From positions 1-64,000 of the forward strand of contig CAYJFK010000003.1 of assembly GCA_964369475.1 (NCBI GenBank): a stretch of DNA of 64,000 nt. Direction: 5' to 3'. Positions 32,125 to 40,707 of the stretch are shown here, in pieces; the stretch's first letter is position 1, and each line of letters starts with the position of its first letter. The stretch comes from CAYJFK01 sp964369475 (GTDB taxonomy: Bacteria; Bacillota; Clostridia; Oscillospirales; Feifaniaceae). The notes beneath the pieces were generated by a model. The model searched no databases. It saw only the letters and a program-made list of their open reading frames with translations, and was not told the DNA's origin. The position numbers and the translations under genes are program-made.

Positions 32125-34170
32125 CTACTCGATTAACATCATCTCTCCGTCGACTATTTCGCCGCCCTCAGCTCTGCTTGCAAAGTATGTGTCGAGTATT
32201 TCCTTTGCAACGGGCGACGAGGCGCTACCCGAGCCGCCGTGCTCTATTACAACAGCTATTGCAATTTCGGGTGCTTCGTAAGGCGCAAAGCATACAAAAA
32301 CGCCATTTGCAGTGCCCTGCGGCACCTGAGCAGTTCCCGTCTTACCTGCGACATTCACAGGATAGTTTGCAAATACACCCGATGCCGTTCCGACCTCTGC
32401 CGCCGAGCGCATACCTGCAAGAATTGCATCTAAGTCGCTCTTTGGTATGTCGAGCGTGCCGAGAACGACAGGCTCTCTCTCTTCGACTATCTCTGTGTTA
32501 TGGTAGTTGTTTATCTCTTTTATAAGTGTCGGCTGATAATGCGTGCCGCCGTTGGCGATTGTGGCAATATAATTTGCAATTTGAATAGGTGTAAAGAGAT
32601 TTTCCGACTGGCCGATTGCCGCCTGAACGGTGTCACCTGCATACCAACGTCTCGCCTCCTGCTCTCTGCTCTCAGGCCCTGCTATATTTCCGCTCGCTTC
32701 GCCCGTTAGCTCTATACCTGTCTTTTGACCAAGCCCAACAGCCGTTGTCCAGTAGTTTAGAGCCTCGATGCCGACAAGCCGTCCCACTTCGTAGTAGTAG
32801 ACATTGCACGAGTTTTGCAGTGCCGCCGTCAAATCTTGACTTCCATGAGTCACACCATAATCGGTAAAGACCCAGCATCTAAAAAGTTGCGGTGCGTAGA
32901 AGTCGTATATGCCGTCGCAGCGTATTCTTGTCTCGGGAGTTATAACCCCCTCTTTTAAACCTGCAAGCGAGGTTACCATTTTATATGTCGACCCCGGCTC
33001 GTATACCCCCGATATTGCCCTGTTAAAGAGTGGGTTGTCGGGGTTTTGCAAAAGATCCGCAAAATCCTCGCCATATGTCGAAAGATCGTATGTCGGGTGC
33101 GATGCAAGGGCTAATACTTCACCCGTGTTTACATCTATCGCCACGACAGCGCCAGAGGTGGCATCGTATCCTCTGCCCTCTCCCGTCGACCGGCCTCTTG
33201 CCGCTATCGACTCGATCGTTTCCTTTAAAGCTCGCTCTGCCGTTGCCTGTAAATTTAGATCTATCGTAAGCACTACACTATTGCCCGAGCGTGCTTCTTC
33301 CTCCGAGATAACATCGAGTACCGTACCATACTTATTTTGCTCCACGACCCTTGATCCCGATATACCCCTTAGATACTCCTCCATCGTGTACTCAATTCCG
33401 TCCTTGCCCACAATGTCGGATAGCATATACCCATTGTCGAGATACTGCTCTGTCTCGCCCTTGTAAATGGGCCCTACTCTGCCCAAGATATGAGCGGCAA
33501 AGGTCGTCGTGTACTCTCTTGACGCTTCGACAGATATTTCCACGCCAAATAGCGTTTCCTGACGTTCTCTAACCTCTGTTACGCTCTCTATCGAAATGTC
33601 TTCGGCAAATGTAAAATAATTGTATGTCGAAAAATCCTGACGCTCCATCTCGTAGCGAACACCTGCAACGACACGTTGCTGTGTTTCGGACATGCCCTCT
33701 AAATCGTACCGCTCCACAAGTTTCTCCATTACCTCGGGAGCGCTTGCCGTTTGCTCGAGCCGTAAAGTTTCAAGTAGCGTCTCTCTCTCCTCGCCGATAA
33801 ACTCGTACGGAGGGAGCGTTATCGGCAGTGGATCGGTAAAGGCAGGGCTTTCTTCTTCGAGCAGTGATAATAGCTCCAAAATAACTCCATTTAGCTCCTC
33901 GCTACCCGACAAAAAACCCGACAGGCGCACTGTAAATCCTGTTCGATTTACGACGAGCGCTCTGCCGTTTCGATCGTATATGCCACCTCTCGGCGCTGTT
34001 ACAGGTTGCGTTCTGTATATCCTTTGCACGGTCTGCTCTCTATAACTCTCGCCATTTACTATCTGCAAATTGGCAAGTCTACCTATAAAAACGACCGATA
34101 TAATCAAGGCACAGGCAACAAGTAGCATGTACCGCATTTTATTTTTTTCAAATAGATTTTCGTCTCTCAT
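32125..34170 (-). CDS. mrdA: Elongation-type class B penicillin-binding protein PBP2
   Basis: D,D-transpeptidase of the rod (MreCD/RodA) machinery. 681 residues with an N-terminal helix (about 14-32), a dimerisation domain, and a transpeptidase with STYK (Ser394), SCN (454-456) and KTG (610-612). No PASTA domains, unlike the division PBP at 12.6 kb. The ATG overlaps mreD by 4 bases, which supports the PBP2 role. No rodA or mreB is in this window. Confidence 0.94.
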   Translation of the reverse strand: MRDENLFEKNKMRYMLLVACALIISVVFIGRLANLQIVNGESYREQTVQRIYRTQPVTAPRGGIYDRNGRALVVNRTGFTVRLSGFLSGSEELNGVILELLSLLEEESPAFTDPLPITLPPYEFIGEERETLLETLRLEQTASAPEVMEKLVERYDLEGMSETQQRVVAGVRYEMERQDFSTYNYFTFAEDISIESVTEVRERQETLFGVEISVEASREYTTTFAAHILGRVGPIYKGETEQYLDNGYMLSDIVGKDGIEYTMEEYLRGISGSRVVEQNKYGTVLDVISEEEARSGNSVVLTIDLNLQATAERALKETIESIAARGRSTGEGRGYDATSGAVVAIDVNTGEVLALASHPTYDLSTYGEDFADLLQNPDNPLFNRAISGVYEPGSTYKMVTSLAGLKEGVITPETRIRCDGIYDFYAPQLFRCWVFTDYGVTHGSQDLTAALQNSCNVYYYEVGRLVGIEALNYWTTAVGLGQKTGIELTGEASGNIAGPESREQEARRWYAGDTVQAAIGQSENLFTPIQIANYIATIANGGTHYQPTLIKEINNYHNTEIVEEREPVVLGTLDIPKSDLDAILAGMRSAAEVGTASGVFANYPVNVAGKTGTAQVPQGTANGVFVCFAPYEAPEIAIAVVIEHGGSGSASSPVAKEILDTYFASRAEGGEIVDGEMMLIE

Positions 34171-34688
34171 TTGTCCTCCCTACCGCCAAGGCTTACCCTA
34201 AGCCTCTTTGCAAGTAGATAATAGGGCACAAGATATATTGCAGAGAGTGCCGCCGCAATCAGCCTATCTGCCGTATCTTGCAAAAAGCCCGTAAGCCCTG
34301 TCGAAACGAGCAGTCTTATAAAGAGATCGCAGGCAATAATCCCAACATGAAGCAGTGCGTAGAGTACAAGTGCCGCTATAAAGTTGCGAAGCATATAACG
34401 CTCTGCGGCAAGTCCTGCGATCATGCCGACCACCATAAATGTAAGGGCGGATAGCCCGACATTCATGCCGGCAGTTGCATCTACCAAATAGCCGAGCACA
34501 AGCCCAAAAAGAGCGCCTGCGCCCACGCCCTCGTACATCGCTATCGAAATTGTAGCCGCCATATAGAGTGTTGGCACAACTCCGAATACCACAATGCCCG
34601 ACAGTACGGTAGTTTGCAGTATTGCCGATAGCAAAAGCACTGCACCGTATATAGTAATTAAATTAATAGTCGAGCGTTCAAGTTGCAT
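34167..34688 (-). CDS. mreD: Rod shape-determining protein MreD
   Basis: A small polytopic protein (173 residues, about five helices: INLITIYGAVLLLSAILQT, VVPTLYMAATISIAMYEG, GALFGLVLGYLVDA and others) that links MreC with RodA/PBP2. The region YEGVGAGALFGLVLGYLVD is the best MreD match. ATG at 34688 behind GGGGGCGGAAG; an upstream in-frame ATG lies inside mreC. It overlaps mreC by 11 bases and PBP2 by 4. Confidence 0.9.
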   Translation of the reverse strand: MQLERSTINLITIYGAVLLLSAILQTTVLSGIVVFGVVPTLYMAATISIAMYEGVGAGALFGLVLGYLVDATAGMNVGLSALTFMVVGMIAGLAAERYMLRNFIAALVLYALLHVGIIACDLFIRLLVSTGLTGFLQDTADRLIAAALSAIYLVPYYLLAKRLRVSLGGREDK

Positions 34689-35580
34689 CTTCCGCCCCCG
34701 TATCACTGTTGACTGCCTCACCGTCAGATCCGCTTTGCGTGCCGGCCGCATCGCCCTCTTGCTCGTTAAAGCTCTTTATTACCATAACATAGTTTATATT
34801 CTCGAAATCGACCGACGGCTCTACAATTGCATAGCTCGATATGTTGTGCTCCTCGGGTAGCACTTCCAAAACTTCGCCTATAACAATTCCGCTCGGATAT
34901 ATACTTCCAAGCCCCGAAGTTAAAACAATGTCTCCCGCCTCGGCAGAGCTTTCTCCGGGAAGATAGGAAAGGCGGCAGTAGCCCTGCTCCCTAAGAGTTG
35001 CATCTTCTTCTAAAACCGCAACATCTCTCGTGCGAGAGACTATTGCGCCGACAGGTGATATTTCATCTATTATAGAGGTTACCTTAGAATATGTCAGCCC
35101 GACCTCCGTTACAATGCCTGCAAGCCCATCGGGAGTAATAACGGCATCGTACCGCTCTATATCGTCGGCCGAGCCCTTGTCTATTGTAAAAGTGTAAAAG
35201 AGGTTTTCGGGGTCTCTTGCAATAACTTGAGAAAATACATATTCAAACTCTCTGTTTTGCTCTATTACCCCTGCAAACTCTTTTAAACTCTCGTTTTCAT
35301 TTCTGTATTTGTCGAGTTCTATAAGCCCTGCTTCGAGCTCTCTTATTTCCTCTTTAAGCGCCTCGTTTTCCTCGCTAAGCTTGTTCATGTCGCTAAAGTA
35401 TACAAGATTGTCCGACACAAATAGGGCGACCGATGTAAGCCCCTTTTGCAGAGGGGTTACAACGACACCCACTATATTTTGCACAAGCCCTGCCTCCCCT
35501 GTCGTTGCCGTTTGATACATCGAAAAGAGGAGCAGTAGTGCCACTATGCCGATTACAAGAAAAAATTTACCGTTTTTCAT
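34678..35580 (-). CDS. mreC: Rod shape-determining protein MreC
   Basis: Bitopic scaffold of the elongasome. 300 residues: N-terminal helix (FFLVIGIVALLLLFSMYQT), a coiled coil (MNKLSEENEALKEEIRELEAGLIEL), and a periplasmic beta domain with VIARDPENLFYTFTIDKGS and SPVGAIVSRTRDVAVLE. The tail is acidic. ATG at 35580 with AAAGGGC at an unusually long distance of about 10-12 bases. It starts the mreC-mreD-PBP2 operon; mreB is missing from this neighbourhood. Confidence 0.95.
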   Translation of the reverse strand: MKNGKFFLVIGIVALLLLFSMYQTATTGEAGLVQNIVGVVVTPLQKGLTSVALFVSDNLVYFSDMNKLSEENEALKEEIRELEAGLIELDKYRNENESLKEFAGVIEQNREFEYVFSQVIARDPENLFYTFTIDKGSADDIERYDAVITPDGLAGIVTEVGLTYSKVTSIIDEISPVGAIVSRTRDVAVLEEDATLREQGYCRLSYLPGESSAEAGDIVLTSGLGSIYPSGIVIGEVLEVLPEEHNISSYAIVEPSVDFENINYVMVIKSFNEQEGDAAGTQSGSDGEAVNSDTGAEDAT

Positions 35581-35661
35581 CTAATAATATGCCCTTTAAC
35601 TTGCTTTAACTATAATCCTTGGTCCATTTTATGCTGTTTAATGTTTGACTCAGTACGGCTT

Positions 35662-35730
35662 TAAAGCGCTTTATACTATCTAATTTTTATGTCATGCCAC
35701 CACTTGCCATGCCTTAATACACACAAGTGG
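35662..35730. repeat. Palindromes upstream of mreC
   Basis: Two symmetric elements lie between maf and mreC: the 12-base palindrome TAAAGCGCTTTA (35662-35673) and a 7-bp inverted repeat CCACTTG/CAAGTGG (35700-35706 and 35724-35730). Neither has a T-run. They may form the mreC regulatory region; no convincing promoter pair was found. Confidence 0.35.
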
Positions 35731-35751
35731 CTACAAGACCATAAAAAGCCG

Positions 35752-36321
35752 CTACAAAACCTCTATGCCAAACTCCTTTAAGATCTCGACCGTTCTGCAA
35801 ACGGGCAGACCCATTACAGCAAAATAATCTCCCTTAATCCCCCTTATCATTGCAGAGGCCTTTCCCTGTATGCCGTATCCGCCTGCCTTGTCGAAGGGGT
35901 CGCCCGATTTAATGTAATTATCAATCTCGCTTTGTTCGAGCTTTTTAAATGTAACCTCTGTTACAACAACATCACACATCGACCTATCACCCTTTACAAC
36001 GGCAACTCCCGTTGCCACTGTATGTGTAGCGCCCGATAGCATTTTAAGCATACCTTCAGCTTCGACCTCGTCTTTTGGCTTGCCTAAAATAGTGCCATCC
36101 TTTATAACAAGGGTATCGCTACCGATAACGACTGCCTCGCTATGCTCCTTTGCTATGCTGCAAGCCTTTTCAAGAGCAAGCCTTGTTACAAGTATTTCCG
36201 CAGAGCTCTCCGTTATGCCGTCCTCGTCTATATCAGAGGGTATAACATCAAAATCAAGCCCTAAATTTTGCAGTAGTTCACGTCGGCGAGGGGAGGCCGA
36301 GGCGAGAATTAATCTTTGCAT
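35752..36321 (-). CDS. maf: Maf family nucleotide pyrophosphatase
   Basis: Nucleoside-triphosphate pyrophosphatase that hydrolyses non-canonical or pyrimidine NTPs, earlier described as a septum-formation inhibitor. The N-terminus MQRLILASASPRRRELL is diagnostic, with GSDTLVIKDGTILGKP and GGYGIQGKASAMI further on. The start is the ATG at 36321, overlapping the stop of the DUF4321 gene as TAATG. A nearby in-frame ATG (36330) sits almost on the Shine-Dalgarno GGAGGAA. 189 residues is normal. It precedes mreC, the standard arrangement in Firmicutes. Confidence 0.95.
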   Translation of the reverse strand: MQRLILASASPRRRELLQNLGLDFDVIPSDIDEDGITESSAEILVTRLALEKACSIAKEHSEAVVIGSDTLVIKDGTILGKPKDEVEAEGMLKMLSGATHTVATGVAVVKGDRSMCDVVVTEVTFKKLEQSEIDNYIKSGDPFDKAGGYGIQGKASAMIRGIKGDYFAVMGLPVCRTVEILKEFGIEVL

Positions 36322-36590
36322 TAAAACCATTTCCTCCAAGCAAAAAATGCTATTGCCATGCCTAAAATCATGGCTATGTTTAGTGTAAATCCTATGCCGA
36401 ATGTAAGTGTTAAGACCCCTAAATCGAGCACCACGGGAGATGCCGCCCCAAGTCCAAAACTCTCTCCGTAGGCAAGCCACGACAGTCCATTTACCCCTGC
36501 CGCAAGATCGCCTATAAAGGAGCCGAGCACAATGCCTGTTAGCATTAAAATAACACCTGTCATACCGCTACTTGTCCTTCTACTTGCCAT
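36321..36590 (-). CDS. DUF4321 small membrane protein
   Basis: An 89-residue protein with two hydrophobic segments: MTGVILMLTGIVLGSFIGDL near the N-terminus and VLTLTFGIGFTLNIAMILG near the C-terminus, ending in a basic RKWF. This is the DUF4321 pattern, seen in Clostridia beside maf and mreB/C genes. Function unknown; proximity suggests an envelope role. ATG at 36590 with AGGAGGAGTC, and its stop overlaps the maf start. Confidence 0.88.
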   Translation of the reverse strand: MASRRTSSGMTGVILMLTGIVLGSFIGDLAAGVNGLSWLAYGESFGLGAASPVVLDLGVLTLTFGIGFTLNIAMILGMAIAFFAWRKWF

Positions 36591-36598
36591 GACTCCTC

Positions 36599-37030
36599 CT
36601 ATGCCCTGCCGGTCGAGCCAAAGCCGCCTTCGCCACGCTTGGTCTCGTCCAAGCTTTCTACCAAGATCGGCTCGTCCATCAAGACAGGCATTACGACAAG
36701 TTGCGCTATACGCTCGCCCGGCTCTATAACATACATCTCTTGCGACATGTTAACAAGCCCAACACGCACCTCGCCCCTGTAATCGGCATCTATAACGCCG
36801 ACACCATTAGATAGCGCTATGCCCTTTTTAACGGCAAGCCCACTTCTTGCAAAGACAAGCCCTACCGTACCTTCTTTTAAGGCAATTGCAATGCCTGTGG
36901 GAAGTAGTGCTCTCTCGCCTGCTGCAAGGGCAACAGGGCTTTCAAGCGCTGCGCAAAGGTCGAGCCCTGCCGAGCTTTCGGTAGCCCTCTTAGGGGGCGT
37001 TGCAAATTCCGATAGTAGTATATATTCCAT
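36599..37030 (-). CDS. dut: dUTP diphosphatase
   Basis: Trimeric enzyme that hydrolyses dUTP to dUMP, keeping uracil out of DNA. All five motifs can be read: SAGLDLCAA, FARSGLAVKKG, GVIDADYRGEVRVGLVN, PGERIAQLV and the C-terminal RGEGGFGSTGR. 143 residues is normal. It is 8 bases upstream of the DUF4321 gene and starts just after the U32 terminator. Confidence 0.97.
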   Translation of the reverse strand: MEYILLSEFATPPKRATESSAGLDLCAALESPVALAAGERALLPTGIAIALKEGTVGLVFARSGLAVKKGIALSNGVGVIDADYRGEVRVGLVNMSQEMYVIEPGERIAQLVVMPVLMDEPILVESLDETKRGEGGFGSTGRA

Positions 37031-37047
37031 AAAATCACCTTCTAAAA

Positions 37048-37083
37048 CCGGCCTTGACTTTGAGCACGCAAAGCCAAGGCCGG
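37048..37083 (-). terminator. Terminator of the zapA-U32 operon
   Basis: Long GC-rich hairpin: CCGGCCTTG then CTTTG paired with CAAAG then CAAGGCCGG, one mismatch inside, followed on the minus strand by TTTTAGAA. Confidence 0.85.
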
Positions 37084-37107
37084 CTGATAATCTTCAAGTT
37101 CTCTATC

Positions 37108-39162
37108 CTACTCAACGCCACGCATATACAGGCCTCTTGTGAATTTTTCGGGCTTAGCGTCGCCCTCGCCGTTATATGCATTTATAACGGTGCGAGCCAC
37201 TTCTTGCGTTTCATCTGTAAAGAGTAGCATTGCAAAGGAGTTTTGTTTCCACTCGGGCTTGTCTGCAAGATATAGTATATGGCTGTTGTATATAACATTG
37301 CGGCATGAGTCGCCGTCCTTCATAACGACAAACTGCTCGCCCTGCCTGTCTGTAAGCTCTGCCGGCAGACGACATCGGCCCGAACAGCCGTATTCGTTTT
37401 TAATTAGGCAGCTGCCGCTCGTCATTAGCGGTAATCTGCCGTAGGCGATAATTCCGCAGTCGAGCGGACGAATTAGATCCCTTTGTTGCGCAAAGGACAG
37501 TTCAAAGGAGATCGTAGCGCCCTTTAGTCCGAGCGTTCTAAGCGTGTCGAGCGTGCCGCTATTAAATGCATTTAGCTCTGCGCCGCCATACGGCATAAGG
37601 CCTGCACTTTGAACGCTCTCGAGCTGTCCTAAGTTGTGAATTATCGCCGCTTTAACACCTGCCTTTGCCAGAGCGGCAAGATCCTGAGTGCCGACATGCG
37701 GCAGATCTACCCCTATGTCGTAGCCGAGCGCCATTACCTCTTGCGTGCGGTTTTCTATTACATCGAACGGCAGAAATACCATGTCGAGCTTTGCCCCTTG
37801 CGGCACTTGACCCATGTGGGCAAATATGCCAAAGAGAACCGTATCGCTCTGCTTTAGCGGCATGACTTCGTTTGGCATCTCGCCATCGCACGGGATTGGC
37901 TTGTTTGTGTCGACACGTTCTTCCATTTGGGCGACCGCACGACGTCTCATTTCGTTTAGCGAGGAGCGTGGTAGCATTAGGCCTTCTTCTATATCTGCCG
38001 TCACTCCGTCGCACCTAAAGAGGCTGCCACCGGTCTTGGAAAGAGCGGCGGCGGCATCGCCTGCTGTTGTCGGGCGAGATATTGCAATTTCGGGAATATC
38101 TCCCTCTACTATAACGGTCTCGTCTGCACATACCGCAACAAGTGTCGAGGGCATCCCTGCCTTTAGCGTTAGCATAAACTTAATGCCCTTAAGCCTAACA
38201 GATGCACCCTCTTGCTCTGACAGCCATTTCGCCTCACGCTCGAGCAGTACACGGTGAGAGGGAGATACAGTCTCGTCTCTCATGCCGAACATGTCCTTGT
38301 TTGCCTCGCCGTCGAAGTATGCCGAGGTAAAGCCCGAACGAGAGAATATTCCCTCTAAATTCTCCCTCTCTTTTTTAGAGGGGCGGCGGCCTTCGTCTAT
38401 TATATTGCGGTATAGCCTTGTCGCCGAGGATACATATTCGGGGCGTTTCATTCTGCCCTCTATTTTTAGGGTCGATACACCCGTTTTAAGCAGTTCTCTT
38501 ATTCTGGGTGCTAAATAGTTGTCCTTTAAAGACAACATATGACGAGACCGTCCCCCAGCTATCGAATAGGGCAGGCGGCAAGGCCCTGCGCACCTTCCTC
38601 TACTTGCCGAGCGGCGACCCAAGACCGACGACATGTAGCACTGACCCGATACCGAATAGCACAGCGCTCCGTGCACAAATGCCTCTACCGGAATGGGTGA
38701 TTTTTTAACAAGCCTTGCAAGCTCTTTTTCCGATAGTTCCCTACCTGCAACAAGGCTTGAAAATCCTAAATCCTTTGCAATTTTTGCCGAATACTCGTCG
38801 TTAAAAGCCGCCTGTGTAGAGGCTATAACATGCAAAGTGGGCACACGGCTTTTTAAAATGCGCATGAGCCCAAGGTCTTGCACTATAAGTGCATCGATCG
38901 ATAAGGAGCAGAGCATTTCCACATATGGGAATATTGCGCTAAGCTCCCTGTCTGTAAGTAGGGTGTTTAGTGTTACATATACCTTAACCCCTAAAGATTT
39001 GCACAGTTCGACCGCTTCTTTTAAGCTGTCGTCGTCAAAATTTTTCGCAAATTGCCTTGCATTGTGTATGCTACCGCCAAGGTATACGGCATCTGCACCG
39101 GCTACTATTGCCGCTTTAAGTGCCTCCATCGAACCTGCCGGCGCGAGAATTTCCGTTCTCAA
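37108..39162 (-). CDS. Peptidase U32 family protein with DUF3656 domain
   Basis: A 684-residue member of the U32 group, whose better-studied relatives are RNA- or ubiquinone-hydroxylating proteins (RlhA, UbiU/V) rather than proteases. N-terminal AGSMEALKAAIVAGADAVYLGG, the central GALCYSVSGQCYMSS with SASRGRCAGPCRLPY, and a late EYGCSGRCRLP contain the conserved Cys set that probably holds an iron-sulfur cluster. The start is TTG at 39162 with GGAGG seven bases before, overlapping the zapA stop. RlhA-type rRNA hydroxylation is the most likely role, by homology. Confidence 0.9.
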   Translation of the reverse strand: MRTEILAPAGSMEALKAAIVAGADAVYLGGSIHNARQFAKNFDDDSLKEAVELCKSLGVKVYVTLNTLLTDRELSAIFPYVEMLCSLSIDALIVQDLGLMRILKSRVPTLHVIASTQAAFNDEYSAKIAKDLGFSSLVAGRELSEKELARLVKKSPIPVEAFVHGALCYSVSGQCYMSSVLGRRSASRGRCAGPCRLPYSIAGGRSRHMLSLKDNYLAPRIRELLKTGVSTLKIEGRMKRPEYVSSATRLYRNIIDEGRRPSKKERENLEGIFSRSGFTSAYFDGEANKDMFGMRDETVSPSHRVLLEREAKWLSEQEGASVRLKGIKFMLTLKAGMPSTLVAVCADETVIVEGDIPEIAISRPTTAGDAAAALSKTGGSLFRCDGVTADIEEGLMLPRSSLNEMRRRAVAQMEERVDTNKPIPCDGEMPNEVMPLKQSDTVLFGIFAHMGQVPQGAKLDMVFLPFDVIENRTQEVMALGYDIGVDLPHVGTQDLAALAKAGVKAAIIHNLGQLESVQSAGLMPYGGAELNAFNSGTLDTLRTLGLKGATISFELSFAQQRDLIRPLDCGIIAYGRLPLMTSGSCLIKNEYGCSGRCRLPAELTDRQGEQFVVMKDGDSCRNVIYNSHILYLADKPEWKQNSFAMLLFTDETQEVARTVINAYNGEGDAKPEKFTRGLYMRGVE

Positions 39163-39518
39163 TTGTTTTCCTCCATGCGTGATAGTTTCGCCTTTAGTTG
39201 TCCGGCTTCCAAAGAAAGCCTTGCAACGTCCTTCCTTGCATCCTCCGCTTCTGCACGGAGTTTGCCCATTTCTTCAAGATAATTTTTAATCTGCCCTCTT
39301 AAATGGTCGGCAGAGCCCTGCGCCTTAGCTTTATCGTCGCAAAACTGGAGCGCCGCAAAAACGGCGGCAACCATGGGAGACATGCGCTTGTCCCCATCAA
39401 GTATCTGACGCATAACGCTGTCTACTTCTTTTGCTATACGAGCGACATATTCCTCTCTCTCGGGAGAGGATACGGCATATGTAGTGTCGAGTACCGTAAC
39501 CTTAAAACTGTTTGACAT
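39159..39518 (-). CDS. zapA: Cell division protein ZapA
   Basis: A 119-residue FtsZ-ring crosslinking protein: N-terminal domain with FKVTVLDTTYAVSS and a C-terminal coiled coil (EEMGKLRAEAEDARKDVARL). The start is ATG at 39518 with AAGGAGG nine bases upstream; the GTG at 39527 lies inside that site. It is preceded by an unusually long structured leader and coupled to the U32 gene. Confidence 0.92.
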   Translation of the reverse strand: MSNSFKVTVLDTTYAVSSPEREEYVARIAKEVDSVMRQILDGDKRMSPMVAAVFAALQFCDDKAKAQGSADHLRGQIKNYLEEMGKLRAEAEDARKDVARLSLEAGQLKAKLSRMEENN

Positions 39519-39575
39519 GACTGCCACCCTCCTTCTTATCTTTGCTAATGCTGCCCTTTTGAAAAATATATCATA

Positions 39576-39735
39576 ATATTATCAGTTAAAAATGTTTTGC
39601 CAAAACCGATAATATCAGCGATAGTTGATTTAAAAGCCTTCGGATCGATAGTTAAACGCAGAGTGTCGCCCAAACCGGCACACTCTGCTTTGCTCATCTT
39701 CCGAAAATTTGCATTAAAGACTTTTCGCCAACCTA
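39576..39735 (-). ncRNA. Candidate structured leader RNA (or small RNA) upstream of zapA
   Basis: Read on the minus strand, 39735-39622 can fold into one long irregular rod: 39735-39729 with 39627-39622, 39725-39719 (AAAAGTC) with 39638-39632 (GGCTTTT), 39705-39700 with 39644-39639 (TTCGGA/TCCGAA), and an apical 9-bp stem 39688-39680 with 39666-39658 (GCAGAGTGT/ACACTCTGC). A second stem joins 39615-39608 with 39583-39576. No family could be assigned. It may be a cis-regulatory leader of zapA or a separate transcript; the fold was drawn by eye. Confidence 0.4.
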
Positions 39736-39736
39736 C

Positions 39737-39766
39737 ATTATATCATATACTTTTATATAAGTATAT
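39737..39766 (-). promoter_or_regulatory. Putative promoter and operator for the zapA leader
   Basis: Minus-strand TATAAT at 39742-39737, without a good -35 box. An 8-bp inverted repeat (ATATACTT/AAGTATAT, 39745-39766) takes the place of the spacer and -35 region, so an activator or repressor may bind here. Confidence 0.45.
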
Positions 39767-39778
39767 ATCTTTTACAAA

Positions 39779-40591
39779 TCAAATTTGATGAAAAATGCGT
39801 TTTCTGTTGTCGAAGGTAACAAATCCCTCAAATCCTGCACTGTAAACCAGAGCTTGCGCCTCTACTATGTGTGCGCCCATGTGTTCTGTTCTGTGTGTGT
39901 CAGAGCCTATTGTAATATGGCGGCCGCCAAGCTCTTTAAATCGTTTTAGTATGCCAAGGTCGGGCAGTGTTAGCCCAAGGTCGCCACGAAGTCCGCTCGT
40001 GTTAACTTCAAGTGCTTTGTCGAACTCTGCAAGAGCTCTTAAAAATTCGTCGAGCTCCTTTTGGCAATGTTCGTAACTTAGGTCTCGTCTCGTTTTGGAG
40101 GCGTAACGAAATGGCAGTGTAAGATGGCCAAACGAATCGAAATCGAGATTTTGCGCCGCCATTTCAGCGCACTCTTTAACATATGCTGTAAGCATTTCGT
40201 TTACATCGGCTCTCTCGTAGTCAAACCAGTACATGTCGGTATAGTCGATGGGGCAGTGAAGGGAGCAGAGCACAAAGTCCATCGGCACTTCGGAGAATAG
40301 CCATTCAACCCTTGGGACATCTTGCAGCCACTGACCGACCTCTGCTCCGCTTCTTATTATAAGCTTGTTGCCAAATAGCTCTCTGCAACGCTTAATTTCT
40401 TCGTTATATCGCTTGGGATCGTATGGGCGCTTACCGTTTTGCCAGCCCATGCACTCCTCGCCGCATTCAAGATGGTCGGTAAATGCAACCTCGTTAAGCC
40501 CTGCTGCAATGGCGGCCTTGCACTGGTCTTCCATACTTACCTGCGAGTCGGGCGAGATATTTGTATGACAATGGTAATCTGCAATATACAT
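39779..40591 (-). CDS. PHP-domain phosphoesterase, histidinol-phosphatase (HisK) family
   Basis: A 270-residue TIM-barrel metallophosphatase: metal ligands in DYHCHTNISPDSQ at the N-terminus, EVAFTDHLECG, SLHCPIDYTD and the C-terminal GSDTHRTEHMG. This layout matches HisK-type histidinol-phosphatases, which complete histidine synthesis, but PHP proteins with other phosphate substrates look alike, and no his gene is nearby. ATG at 40591 with AGGAGAAAG. It appears to be monocistronic. Confidence 0.88.
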   Translation of the reverse strand: MYIADYHCHTNISPDSQVSMEDQCKAAIAAGLNEVAFTDHLECGEECMGWQNGKRPYDPKRYNEEIKRCRELFGNKLIIRSGAEVGQWLQDVPRVEWLFSEVPMDFVLCSLHCPIDYTDMYWFDYERADVNEMLTAYVKECAEMAAQNLDFDSFGHLTLPFRYASKTRRDLSYEHCQKELDEFLRALAEFDKALEVNTSGLRGDLGLTLPDLGILKRFKELGGRHITIGSDTHRTEHMGAHIVEAQALVYSAGFEGFVTFDNRKRIFHQI

Positions 40592-40707
40592 AATCTTTCT
40601 CCTCTGTGTTTATAGTTTATATTTGCGTCACATTCTTACTTTTTTATCGTTTCTCATTTGTAGCCCTGTGCGGCCACTTTCCAGCTATTTATTAAATGCA
40701 AGCCACG

